A stretch of DNA of 9,544 nucleotides from Candidatus Atribacteria bacterium 1244-E10-H5-B2 (GTDB lineage Bacteria > Atribacterota > JS1 > SB-45 > 34-128). The position numbers and the translations under genes were made by a program. Position 1 is the first letter of the stretch, and each line of letters begins with the position of its first letter. Below the pieces are notes generated by a model. That model saw only the letters and a program-made list of their open reading frames with translations. It had not been told where the DNA came from and did no database searches. The stretch lies in assembly GCA_003575245.1 (NCBI GenBank), contig NMQN01000691.1:1-9544 (forward strand). The letters are read 5' to 3'. Shown here piece after piece: positions 1 to 5,603 of the stretch.

Positions 1-9
1 TAAACTCAC
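1..9 (-). CDS. Start of a divergent gene leaving the left edge (three codons only)
   Basis: On the minus strand a GTG codon at 9-7 is preceded, five bases away, by a perfect AAGGAGG ribosome binding site (complement of 15-21). Only GTG-AGT-TTA lies inside the window, so no product can be named. The gene would be divergent from the radical SAM gene. An extended -10 element for it may lie at 70-78. The call rests on the binding site alone. Confidence 0.4.
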
Positions 10-14
10 GATAA

Positions 15-21
15 CCTCCTT
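15..21 (-). promoter_or_regulatory. Strong ribosome binding site for the divergent edge gene
   Basis: The minus strand reads AAGGAGG here, complementary to the 16S rRNA tail, at a five-base spacing from GTG at 9-7. It is the main evidence that a gene starts at the window edge. Confidence 0.45.
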
Positions 22-69
22 CCTATATATAAAAAAGAATATAGTAAAACTTTAAAAATGTTACTATAA

Positions 70-78
70 ATTATATCA
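70..78 (-). promoter_or_regulatory. Candidate extended -10 promoter element for the divergent edge gene
   Basis: The minus strand reads TGATATAAT, a TGn plus TATAAT extended -10 motif. No good -35 hexamer is seen 17 bases upstream. The region is very AT-rich, so a chance match is possible. Confidence 0.3.
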
Positions 79-281
79 TTTATTATTTAACAAGGCACTA
101 GTTAGTACACAAGGGAAGGGGTGCCGATTCAATGATTCGTAACTTTTAACGGAAAACCTCTTAAAATGGAAAGCTAAATCATAGACTAAATAGGATATGT
201 CCCTAAATTATTTAAGGAGTCATCTAGAGTCGTGAATAAACGAAATAGTTCGATTATTTTAATTTGGGAGAAAATATAAAT
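79..281. other. Intergenic region upstream of the radical SAM gene
   Basis: No gene is supported here. A GGGAG at 266-270 is the likely ribosome binding site for ATG 282. A 15-codon mini-ORF (GTG 232, stop TAA 277-279) follows an AAGGAG at 214-219 and ends two bases before ATG 282; it could be a leader peptide but the spacing of 12 bases is long and nothing else supports it. I see no clear plus-strand promoter. Confidence 0.4.
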
Positions 282-1712
282 ATGAATATTCTTTTTATTT
301 ATTCATTATATGTTATCGAATCAACAAGTAAACCATTGCACACACCAGAACAAATGCAATTTGGTATCTCTTATATATCATCATTTTTAAAAGAGCATGG
401 TTATCAGACAAAGTTGATGGTTTTAAGTAGAGTTTCGGGTAGAAAAAATAGAAATATCATAGATAAATATTTAAAAAGATTCTGTCCCAAATTAATTTGT
501 TTTACGGCAGTAAGTACTGAGTATCAATTTATTGCAAATATAGCAAAATATATAAAGAGTCACTATCCTGATATTTATTTATTGATTGGTGGCCCTCATG
601 TTTCTCTAAATTCAGAAGAAGTTTTATTGGATGATTTTGACGCTTTATGTATTGGTGAAGGCGAAAATCCTACACTTGAATTACTTTCACAACTGGAAAA
701 AGGTGTGCTTCCTTCAGATATCCCTAATCTTTGGATTAAGCACGGCTCTGAAATTGAAAAAAACTCACCACGTCCGTTTTTACAAGACCTCGACAGCTTG
801 CCTTTCCCAGATAGAGAGATATGGCAGGAATGGATAGAGGAGCGGCAGGGGTCAAGATATTCAGTTCTATTAGCTCGTGGTTGTCCATTTCAATGTACTT
901 ATTGTTGTAATCATGCTCTCAAAAAGGTAGCTTTAGGAGCTTATGTTAGGTTCAGATCGCCAGATAATATCGTAAAAGAGATAAAGGAAATTACCAATAG
1001 ATCCCAATCAACAAAGGAGATCTATCTAGAAGTTGAAAGTTTTGGCATAAACAAAGAATGGGCGATAGAGTTGTGTTCGAAGCTGGAAAGTTTCAACAAA
1101 ACACTTAGCCACCCTCTATTCTTTGGAGCTAATCTAAGAATTACTCCTAATGCAGATCTTGAAAATCTTTTTGTTGCATGTAAAAAGTGTAATTTCAGGT
1201 TTATAAATATTGGACTTGAATCGGGAAGCGAAAGGGTCCGTCGTGAAATACTTAAACGAAATTATTCAAATGAAGATATTATTAATGCTGTTGTATCAGC
1301 TAGAAAACATGGCTTGAAAATAGCTCTCTTTAACATGATAGGCATTCCCGGTGAAACCATAGGGGATTTTAAAGAAACAGTCAAAATCAATCGAATATGT
1401 TTGCCTGACTGGCATTTTACTTCCATTTTTTTTCCATATCCGGGAACTGATTTATACTTCTTGTGCAAGGAGCAAGGATTATTAAAGAAACCTCTTGATA
1501 CAGAAATAGAAAGAATGAAAGCTACTTTAGACCTTCCAGGGTTTACCAAAAAGCAAATAGAGAAAAGTTTTATATGGTTTGACTATTATGTTTACAAGGG
1601 TCATAAACCGATATATAAAATATTAGGCCTGGTTCTTAAGTCAAAACTTAGATCAAAATCTTATTTATATATTTTTTTGAGAAAACTTTCACGTCTAATT
1701 TTTTTCAATTAG
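282..1712 (+). CDS. B12-binding-domain radical SAM protein
   Basis: A 476-residue protein of the cobalamin-binding radical SAM class (the B12-binding plus Elp3/MiaB-like layout). The N-terminal 150 or so residues resemble the Rossmann-like B12 domain, including an IGGPHVS stretch and an IGEGE stretch near residues 106-130; I do not see the classic DxHxxG cobalamin motif, so B12 binding is uncertain. The iron-sulfur cluster motif CxxxCxxC is intact at Cys201, Cys205 and Cys208 (CPFQCTYC), followed by a typical TIM-barrel region with GLESGSE and GIPGET. ATG 282 is preferred over an in-frame TTG at 264 because GGGAG at 266-270 precedes it and family members begin at the MNILFIY-type strand. The tail is lysine/arginine rich. 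The substrate cannot be told; relatives act in methylation or rearrangement of secondary metabolites, lipids and polysaccharides. It stands alone, about 2.3 kb from the sugar cluster, so a link to that cluster is only a guess. Confidence 0.85.
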   Translation: MNILFIYSLYVIESTSKPLHTPEQMQFGISYISSFLKEHGYQTKLMVLSRVSGRKNRNIIDKYLKRFCPKLICFTAVSTEYQFIANIAKYIKSHYPDIYLLIGGPHVSLNSEEVLLDDFDALCIGEGENPTLELLSQLEKGVLPSDIPNLWIKHGSEIEKNSPRPFLQDLDSLPFPDREIWQEWIEERQGSRYSVLLARGCPFQCTYCCNHALKKVALGAYVRFRSPDNIVKEIKEITNRSQSTKEIYLEVESFGINKEWAIELCSKLESFNKTLSHPLFFGANLRITPNADLENLFVACKKCNFRFINIGLESGSERVRREILKRNYSNEDIINAVVSARKHGLKIALFNMIGIPGETIGDFKETVKINRICLPDWHFTSIFFPYPGTDLYFLCKEQGLLKKPLDTEIERMKATLDLPGFTKKQIEKSFIWFDYYVYKGHKPIYKILGLVLKSKLRSKSYLYIFLRKLSRLIFFN

Positions 1713-2108
1713 TTGAGAAATGCATTAAGGAAATATTAATTAAAAAATGAAGCTATATACAAAAGTAATGACCTGAGAACGATCAGCTAACAGCGGATAA
1801 AAAGGAAATCAAAGATTTCCCAAAATTATTTGCTTATGGAAAACTTCTTTTATTCGCCAGGCGTTGAACTAAGCCACTCCGCGGTAGCTTTATAAGAGCG
1901 GTCTTTATCTTTTATTGTTCTTTGAAAATTAGGTGATCTAATCCCGTTCACTAAAGATACCATTCTGTTCTCTTTCAGTGGAAATTTTTCTTTTTCCCCC
2001 TATGATAATCTTAATTAAGCAATAATAGATTAAAACCTCAAAGTCAAGCAAAATTTCAGAGTAAAAGCCGGACTTTTTTCCATAGTTGAAAAACGAAAAA
2101 ATTAAACT
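1713..2108. other. Gene-poor gap between the radical SAM gene and the transposon remnants
   Basis: I find no supported gene in these roughly 400 bases. On the minus strand an open frame without strong codon evidence runs from about 2000 to TAA at 1850-1852, with a possible ATG at 1963 giving 37 residues; I recognise no family and no ribosome binding site. The right-hand 60 to 70 bases lie just past the istB stop codon and may be the terminal part of the IS21-type element, but I cannot define an inverted-repeat end. One clean hairpin lies at 1804-1820. Confidence 0.5.
1804..1820. repeat. Perfect 7-bp inverted repeat (hairpin)
   Basis: GGAAATC and GATTTCC are separated by AAA, giving a seven-pair stem with a three-base loop. 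It lies about 90 bases after the radical SAM stop. It lacks a T run (followed by CAAAATT), so it is not a standard rho-independent terminator. Confidence 0.5.
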
Positions 2109-2480
2109 CTACTTCCTCCTTTCTTTTAGATTTTTTACCCGGAAATTGGGTCCATTGATCTTGATGATTGCAGAATAATGCACCACGCGATCTAGTATGG
2201 CCGAAGCTAAAATATTATCGGTAAAGATATATCCCCATTGTTCAAAAGTTTTATTGGTAGTAATAATAACCGATCCCTTTTTATACCTTTTGCTGATGAT
2301 TTCAAAGAAATCATCAGCACTGTATCCGGGCAGCCTTTTAAACCCCAATTCATCCAAAATCAAGAGATCAGGTTTTAGGTAATAGTCTACCTTTTGATAT
2401 TAGGTGTTATCTGCCTTGGCCGTATTTAGATTATGTAACATCTCTGATACCGGGGTAAACAATACCCTGTATGGCTGGAT
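2109..2480 (-). pseudogene. istB: IS21-type IstB transposition helper ATPase, C-terminal fragment with internal stop
   Basis: IstB is the AAA+ ATPase helper of IS21-family transposition. About 123 codons of the C-terminal half remain (intact proteins are about 250 residues). Reading on the minus strand from about 2480, the frame gives YRVLFTP, then SEMLHNLNTAKADNT, then a TAA stop at 2400-2402, then KPDLLILDELGF (the Walker B segment) and a normal IstB tail including TTNKTFEQW and ILDRVVH, ending at TAG 2109-2111. Both sides of the stop are in the same frame, so the stop is a nonsense change and not a frameshift. The N-terminus with the Walker A motif and the partner transposase IstA are missing. 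The left boundary of the fragment abuts the truncated IS3 orfB within about 30 bases. It is not functional; a shorter open frame could start at an ATG at 2363 but would lack the nucleotide-binding loop. Confidence 0.85.
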
Positions 2481-2505
2481 CAGGGTACATACCCTTACTT
2501 ATCAA

Positions 2506-2985
2506 TCAATTAAAAGAATCAAGATCCATAATGGTAGCCAGGTATAGCCAGCCTTCTTTGGTGTAAATGTAGGTGATATCGGCAACCCAGGATTGATTGG
2601 GTCTCTTTGGTGTAAACTGGCGATTCAGGTGATTTTTGGCTACCGGCCGGGAATGTCTGGAATCAGCGGTGGCCTTGTATTTTCTTTTAGCCACAGCCTG
2701 GATACCAAGTTCCTGCATTAACCTTTCCACCCGCTTTTTACCAATAGCATAGTCTTCCCGTAACAGCTTTTGGTGAATACGGGGACTGCCATAGGTCTTA
2801 CGGCTGTTAGTATATATTTCCCTTATCTTCTGTTTTAATTTCATATCTTTTATCCTTCTCTTACTTAGGGGATATTTGACCCAATCATAATATCCGGACC
2901 GGGAAACCTTAAGGACTTGGCACATCTTCGTAACACTAAATAATTTAGTGTATCCCCGGATAAACCGTTAGCGGTCTACGGTTTT
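2506..2985 (-). pseudogene. IS3-family transposase OrfB, truncated and interrupted by a stop
   Basis: The open part (from ATG 2925) encodes 139 residues with the HTH_21 region (KTYGSPRIHQKL, KRVERLMQELGI) and the start of the DDE integrase core (SWVADITYI, carrying the first catalytic Asp). It ends after ATIMDLDS with unrelated residues and a stop at 2506-2508, so the second catalytic Asp and the Glu are missing. Upstream in the same frame the sequence continues as orfB-like residues (RFIRGYTKLFSVTK) back to the A6 slip site, but a TAA at 2968-2970 interrupts it between KTVDR and RFIRG. The protein therefore cannot catalyse transposition. It directly abuts the istB fragment. Confidence 0.9.
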
Positions 2986-3269
2986 TTGGCGAAGATGGCC
3001 AAAGCTTTTTTTAGTATATCACGCTCTTGGGTAATATCAATAAGTTCTTTTTTGAGCCTTCTGTTTTCCTCCTCCTGGGGAGTCAGGTTTTCTTTGCCAT
3101 GACCGGGGAAGGCCAGTTGGCCATCTTTACGGTATTCGGTGCGCCAACGATTTAAATTATGGTGTGAGATTCCCAAATCACAGGCAACTTGTTCGATAGT
3201 TTTTCCTGATTGCAGGCTGTACTCAACTGCCTCTTTCTTAAATTCCTGGGTGTACTGTCTTTTCTTCAT
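2976..3269 (-). CDS. IS3-family transposase OrfA (helix-turn-helix subunit)
   Basis: OrfA supplies DNA binding for IS3-family transposition. The 97-residue frame looks intact: MKKRQYTQEFKKEAV at the start, a helix-turn-helix around residues 10-45 (TIEQVACDLGISHHNLNRW), and a C-terminal coiled coil / leucine zipper (about residues 66-92, RRLKKELIDITQERDILKKAL). I chose ATG 3269 because the family begins with a basic MxKRxYTxEFK run and a GGGGG purine run lies about ten bases upstream; an in-frame TTG at 3290 is also open but less likely. The gene ends with an A6 run at 2982-2987 followed by TAG at 2976-2978, the typical site for -1 frameshifting into orfB. Its partner orfB is dead, so the gene is probably non-functional in practice. 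Confidence 0.85.
   Translation of the reverse strand: MKKRQYTQEFKKEAVEYSLQSGKTIEQVACDLGISHHNLNRWRTEYRKDGQLAFPGHGKENLTPQEEENRRLKKELIDITQERDILKKALAIFAKKP
2982..2987 (-). promoter_or_regulatory. A6 slippery site for -1 frameshifting between orfA and orfB
   Basis: Six A residues on the minus strand precede the orfA stop, and the -1 frame continues into orfB-like sequence (KTVDR). This is the known IS3-family recoding layout. Here the product would stop five codons later at TAA 2968-2970. Confidence 0.65.
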
Positions 3270-3290
3270 ATTATTTGAACCCCCAAACAA

Positions 3291-3499
3291 ATGATAAGTT
3301 ATAGAATTTTGCTCAAAAAAGAACCTGAAGGGGGTTACACGGTAACTGTTCCTTCTCTCCCCCCGGGTGTGTTACCTATGGTGAATCAATAGAAGAAGCA
3401 ATAGAAATGGCAAAGGAAGCTATAGAATTATACTTAGAAAATTTAAAAGCACATAACGAAGAAATACCCACTGGAAAGAAAAGGATTTGTACTGGATAA
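3291..3499 (+). pseudogene. hicB: HicB-type antitoxin, frameshifted and lacking its C-terminus
   Basis: HicB antitoxins neutralise the HicA mRNA interferase and often repress their own operon. From ATG 3291 the frame reads MISYRILLKKEPEGGYTVTV, then PSL, a typical HicB N-terminal strand set. In the C6 tract at 3359-3364 the frame changes: PSLP is in the first frame, but PGCVTYGESIEEAIEMAKEA (with the family PGC and EA-E-A-ELY helix) is in another, so the run has gained two or lost one C. Without correction the first frame stops at TAG 3390-3392 after 33 residues. The second frame continues through EEIPTG and ends at TAA 3497-3499 with a few foreign residues, because a deletion has removed the last part of hicB. 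There is no ribosome binding site before 3291; the IS3 remnant has replaced the upstream DNA. No intact antitoxin can be made. Confidence 0.8.
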
Positions 3500-3641
3500 A
3501 GCCAAAGGAAGCCATCGGATATATTATCATTCTGAAAGTAAAAGAAGAGTTATTATCTCTTACCACAGGAAAGATTTACCAAAAGGTACCCTAATAGAAA
3601 TCTTAAAACAAGCAGGCATTAGCAAAGAAGAATTAAAATAA
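3471..3641 (+). pseudogene. hicA: HicA-type mRNA interferase toxin, N-terminus deleted
   Basis: The frame from 3471 to TAA 3639-3641 reads LERKGFVLDKAKGSHRIYYH and ends in KDLPKGTLIEILKQAGISKE, the double-stranded-RNA-binding-like fold of HicA (YcfA) toxins, which cleave translated mRNAs. The GSH motif with the catalytic histidine is kept. About 15 to 20 N-terminal residues, including the start codon, are missing; the frame upstream overlaps the end of the hicB remnant, with the deletion join at about 3470-3474. The order is hicB then hicA, the reverse of the E. coli operon but common elsewhere. No start codon or ribosome binding site is in place, so it is almost surely silent. Confidence 0.8.
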
Positions 3642-3706
3642 ATGTTACAATTTAACCCGCTCCACGCTATTCCTACCTCGATACCCGATACTGTTTTCCT
3701 ATACAC

Positions 3707-3726
3707 TGCATCTAAGATGTATTTTT
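3707..3726 (+). terminator. Weak candidate terminator behind the hicA remnant
   Basis: TGCATC and GATGTA form a six-pair stem (one G-T pair) with a TAA loop, followed directly by TTTTT at 3722-3726. The stem is short and AT-rich, so efficiency would be low. Confidence 0.3.
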
Positions 3727-3825
3727 GATTATACTATTTTGTATTTTTCCTGTCTTGCATTTCTCATCTTCAATAGGTCAATTGAATAATCTTGTATTTC
3801 GTTTTTCAACCAAAAACTAATTTTC

Positions 3826-3854
3826 TTGCTTTTCCCTCCCAAATATAATATAAT
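3826..3854 (+). promoter_or_regulatory. Candidate sigma-70-type promoter for the sugar cluster
   Basis: TTGCTT at 3826-3831 and a perfect TATAAT at 3849-3854 are separated by the ideal 17 bases. It lies 215 bases before the ATG of the UDP-glucose dehydrogenase gene and reads toward it. The tract is AT-rich, but both spacing and hexamers fit well. Confidence 0.55.
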
Positions 3855-3920
3855 ATTTCTAAGTTCACATCCTGAACATATAACCTCCTCCCACATGAGG
3901 GGATAATACTAAATATTTAC

Positions 3921-3960
3921 ATCTCCTTCCCCTTGAGGGGAGAGGGCAGGGTGGGGGTGA
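3921..3960. repeat. Dispersed palindromic repeat-like element
   Basis: CCCCT (3929-3933) and AGGGG (3936-3940) form a hairpin with a TG loop, followed by a G-rich tail (GAGGGCAGGGTGGGGGTGA). The pattern resembles extragenic CCCCT/AGGGG plus GGGTGGGGGTGA repeats found in many genomes; copy number here cannot be judged from one window. Confidence 0.45.
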
Positions 3961-4000
3961 AGTAGGGGTTTGATTTATCGAACCCGCATCTTTATTTGTA

Positions 4001-4047
4001 AACCGGGTAACCGGCCAACTGGCTAACTAAATTGACTGGAAGACCAA
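4001..4047. repeat. Degenerate tandem repeat with 8-base period before ugd
   Basis: AACCGG starts at 4001 and 4009, AACTGG at 4017 and AACTAA at 4025, all exactly eight bases apart. After a one-base slip, GACTGG starts at 4034 and GACCAA at 4042. The array ends just before the ribosome binding site of ugd. Confidence 0.55.
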
Positions 4048-4055
4048 TTTATATC

Positions 4056-4060
4056 GGAGG
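4056..4060 (+). promoter_or_regulatory. Ribosome binding site of ugd
   Basis: GGAGG lies nine bases before ATG 4070 and fixes the start that gives the canonical MKIAIIGTGYVG N-terminus. Confidence 0.8.
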
Positions 4061-4069
4061 ATTAAGCAA

Positions 4070-5518
4070 ATGAAAATTGCAATCATCGGCACTGGTTACG
4101 TTGGCCTCGTCACTGGCACCTGCCTTGCTGACTTTGGCTTACAAGTAATCTGCGTTGATCAGGATAAACAAAAAATAAATATATTAAACTCTGGTAGCGT
4201 CCCCATCTATGAACCCAATTTGGAAGACTTAATTCAAAAAAATGTCTCAGCTGGCCGCCTTACCTTTACCACTGACCTGGAAAAAGCAATAAAACAATCC
4301 AAAATTATATTTATTGCTGTAGGCACCCCCTCGAACGATGATGGTTCAACTAATCTTAAACAGATTGAAAAGGTTGCCCAGCAGATTGCCATCTCTATAA
4401 ATGAATACAAAGTAATAGTCAACAAAAGCACAGTCCCCATCGGCACCGCCACCAAAATCAAAGAAATAATTAACAAATATCAGAATATGTCATTGCGAGC
4501 GACCGAAGGGAGCGCGGCAATCCCTTCCTCTGTCATTCCCGATCCATCTTCTGTCATTCCCGCGAAAGCGGCAATCCCTTCCTCTGTCATTGCGAGGAGC
4601 GAAGCGACGCGGCAATCCCAACCTACCTCAAAACCTTTTGACTTCGACATCGTCTCCAACCCAGAATTCCTCCGGGAGGGTTCAGCCGTCTACGACTTCA
4701 CCCATCCCGATAAAATAGTAATCGGCTCTACAAGCCCCAAAGCCTTAAAAATAATGCAGGAAATCTATCGACCCCTCTATCTTATCGATACACCCTTTGT
4801 AATTACTAATCCTGAAACTGCAGAATTAATTAAATATGCCTGTAATGCCTTCCTGGCAACCAAGATTACTTTTATCAATGAAATTGCCAATCTCTGTGAT
4901 AAAGTAGGGGCAGATGTGCACCAGATAGCCAAAGCTATGGGTCTTGATGGCCGTATCAGTCCCAAATTTCTCCATCCCGGTCCCGGATACGGCGGCTCCT
5001 GTTTCCCTAAAGATACCGAAGCACTTTATCAATTTGCCACAACCTGCGGCTATGATTTTAAACTTTTAAAAGGGGTAATCTCTGCCAACAAACGTCAAAG
5101 AGAACTAATGGTAGAAAAAATTAAACACCACATAGGAAGTAACCTTAAAGGCAAAACGATAGGCATTTTAGGTCTGGCCTTCAAACAAAATACCGATGAC
5201 ATTCGAAAATCCCCGGCAATTGATATTATTAAACTCTTACTTAAAGAAGGGGCACAAATAAGATGTTTTGACCCACTAGCAATGGGAAATACCAGAAAAA
5301 TTCTTCCCAGCTTAACCTATTGCCAGGATGAATACGAAACTGCCCGAGATAGTGATGCCCTGGTAATTACTACCGAATGGAATCAATTCCGTAATCTCGG
5401 CCTGCTTAAAATAAAAAAATTACTTAAATCTGCCATTCTTATTGACTTAAGAAACTTATACGACCCAGTCGCCTTAAAATCCTTACGCTTTATCTATGAA
5501 GGAGTAGGGAGAAAATAA
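4070..5518 (+). CDS. ugd: UDP-glucose 6-dehydrogenase carrying an in-frame repeat insertion
   Basis: Cytoplasmic enzyme that oxidises UDP-glucose to UDP-glucuronate with two NAD+, feeding polysaccharide synthesis. The 482-residue protein starts with the NAD-binding GTGYVG motif (residues 7-12), keeps the STVPIGT segment, VSNPEFLREG, the catalytic-cysteine motif GGSCFPKDTEAL with Cys311, and the C-terminal GLAFKQNTDDIRKSPA segment. ATG 4070 has GGAGG at 4056-4060. Family members are usually about 430-450 residues; the excess comes from about 44 residues (M140 to about 183) encoded by palindromic repeats at 4488-4619, inserted between IKEIINKYQ and FDFDIVSNPEF. This is a loop between the NAD-domain helix and the next strand, well before the catalytic Cys, so activity may be kept. 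All catalytic motifs are intact. The gene is richer in GC than the genes after it and is separated from legB by 196 bases. Confidence 0.95.
   Translation: MKIAIIGTGYVGLVTGTCLADFGLQVICVDQDKQKINILNSGSVPIYEPNLEDLIQKNVSAGRLTFTTDLEKAIKQSKIIFIAVGTPSNDDGSTNLKQIEKVAQQIAISINEYKVIVNKSTVPIGTATKIKEIINKYQNMSLRATEGSAAIPSSVIPDPSSVIPAKAAIPSSVIARSEATRQSQPTSKPFDFDIVSNPEFLREGSAVYDFTHPDKIVIGSTSPKALKIMQEIYRPLYLIDTPFVITNPETAELIKYACNAFLATKITFINEIANLCDKVGADVHQIAKAMGLDGRISPKFLHPGPGYGGSCFPKDTEALYQFATTCGYDFKLLKGVISANKRQRELMVEKIKHHIGSNLKGKTIGILGLAFKQNTDDIRKSPAIDIIKLLLKEGAQIRCFDPLAMGNTRKILPSLTYCQDEYETARDSDALVITTEWNQFRNLGLLKIKKLLKSAILIDLRNLYDPVALKSLRFIYEGVGRK
4488..4619. repeat. Array of palindromic dispersed repeats inside the ugd reading frame
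   Basis: Four units each begin TGTCATT: 4488-4524, 4531-4550 (shortened), 4552-4578 and 4585-4619. Units one and four have the TGTCATTGCGAG head and a GCGGCAATCCC tail with ATTGC/GCAAT inverted ends; unit three is a TGTCATTCCCGCGAAAGCGG variant. A TTCCTC spacer occurs twice (4525-4530, 4579-4584). The block is 132 bases, an exact multiple of three, with no stop in the ugd frame. Its translation includes VIARSEATRQS, a peptide I know from many unrelated genomes where this repeat is translated. Confidence 0.85.
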
Positions 5519-5578
5519 ATAAATTTTAAATAAAATATTGTAAAAAAGTCAAGTGTTAAATTAATATAACTGAAAACC

Positions 5579-5603
5579 AATCAGTAAAAAGACTGTACTG
5601 ATT
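5579..5603. repeat. 8-bp inverted repeat after ugd
   Basis: AATCAGTA (5579-5586) and TACTGATT (5596-5603) are perfect inverted repeats with a nine-base loop. No T run follows, so it is not a standard terminator. Transcription may read on into legB. Confidence 0.5.

Larger units (their letters stand above)
2506..3290 (-). mobile_element. Remnant of an IS3-family insertion sequence
   Basis: orfA and the first part of orfB lie on the minus strand in the IS3-family order, with orfB in the -1 frame relative to orfA, as the family needs for its fusion transposase. The right part of orfB and one terminal inverted repeat are lost at the join with the istB fragment. The other end must lie in the 21 bases between orfA (ATG 3269) and the hicB start at 3291, which is unusually short; I cannot identify a terminal repeat or target duplication there. 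Confidence 0.8.
3642..4069 (+). other. Long leader region before UDP-glucose dehydrogenase
   Basis: No gene is supported in these 428 bases. In order they hold a weak terminator-like hairpin behind hicA (3707-3726), a good sigma-70-type promoter candidate (3826-3854), a small CCTC/GAGG hairpin (3887-3900), a dispersed-repeat-like element with a CCCCT/AGGGG hairpin (3921-3960), an 8-base-period degenerate repeat (4001-4047) and a GGAGG ribosome binding site (4056-4060). A transcript from the promoter would carry a leader of about 210 bases. Confidence 0.6.

Noticed and set aside
264..281. Upstream TTG start for the radical SAM gene
   Set aside because: The GGGAG ribosome binding site overlaps this start, and the family-like N-terminus begins at ATG 282.
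1850..1963. A 37-residue minus-strand open frame in the gap after the radical SAM gene
   Set aside because: No ribosome binding site, no family I recognise and no conserved context; possibly part of the IS21-type element's flank.
3323..3339. A TGTAACCCCCTTCAGG-like sequence on the minus strand that looks like an IS3-type terminal inverted repeat
   Set aside because: It lies inside the hicB coding sequence (EPEGGYTV), so the resemblance is chance; the IS must end left of 3291.
3642..4069. Riboswitch in the long ugd leader
   Set aside because: I find only short unrelated hairpins and repeats and no recognisable aptamer core.
4234..4476. Minus-strand open frames inside ugd, legC and the radical SAM gene
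   Set aside because: They mirror strong coding sequence on the plus strand, resemble no family and lack ribosome binding sites.
4488..4619. CRISPR array in ugd
   Set aside because: Units differ in length and sequence, spacers are a repeated six-base TTCCTC, and the block is translated; it is a dispersed palindromic repeat array.
5579..5603. Rho-independent terminator after ugd
   Set aside because: The stem is AT-rich and no T run follows.
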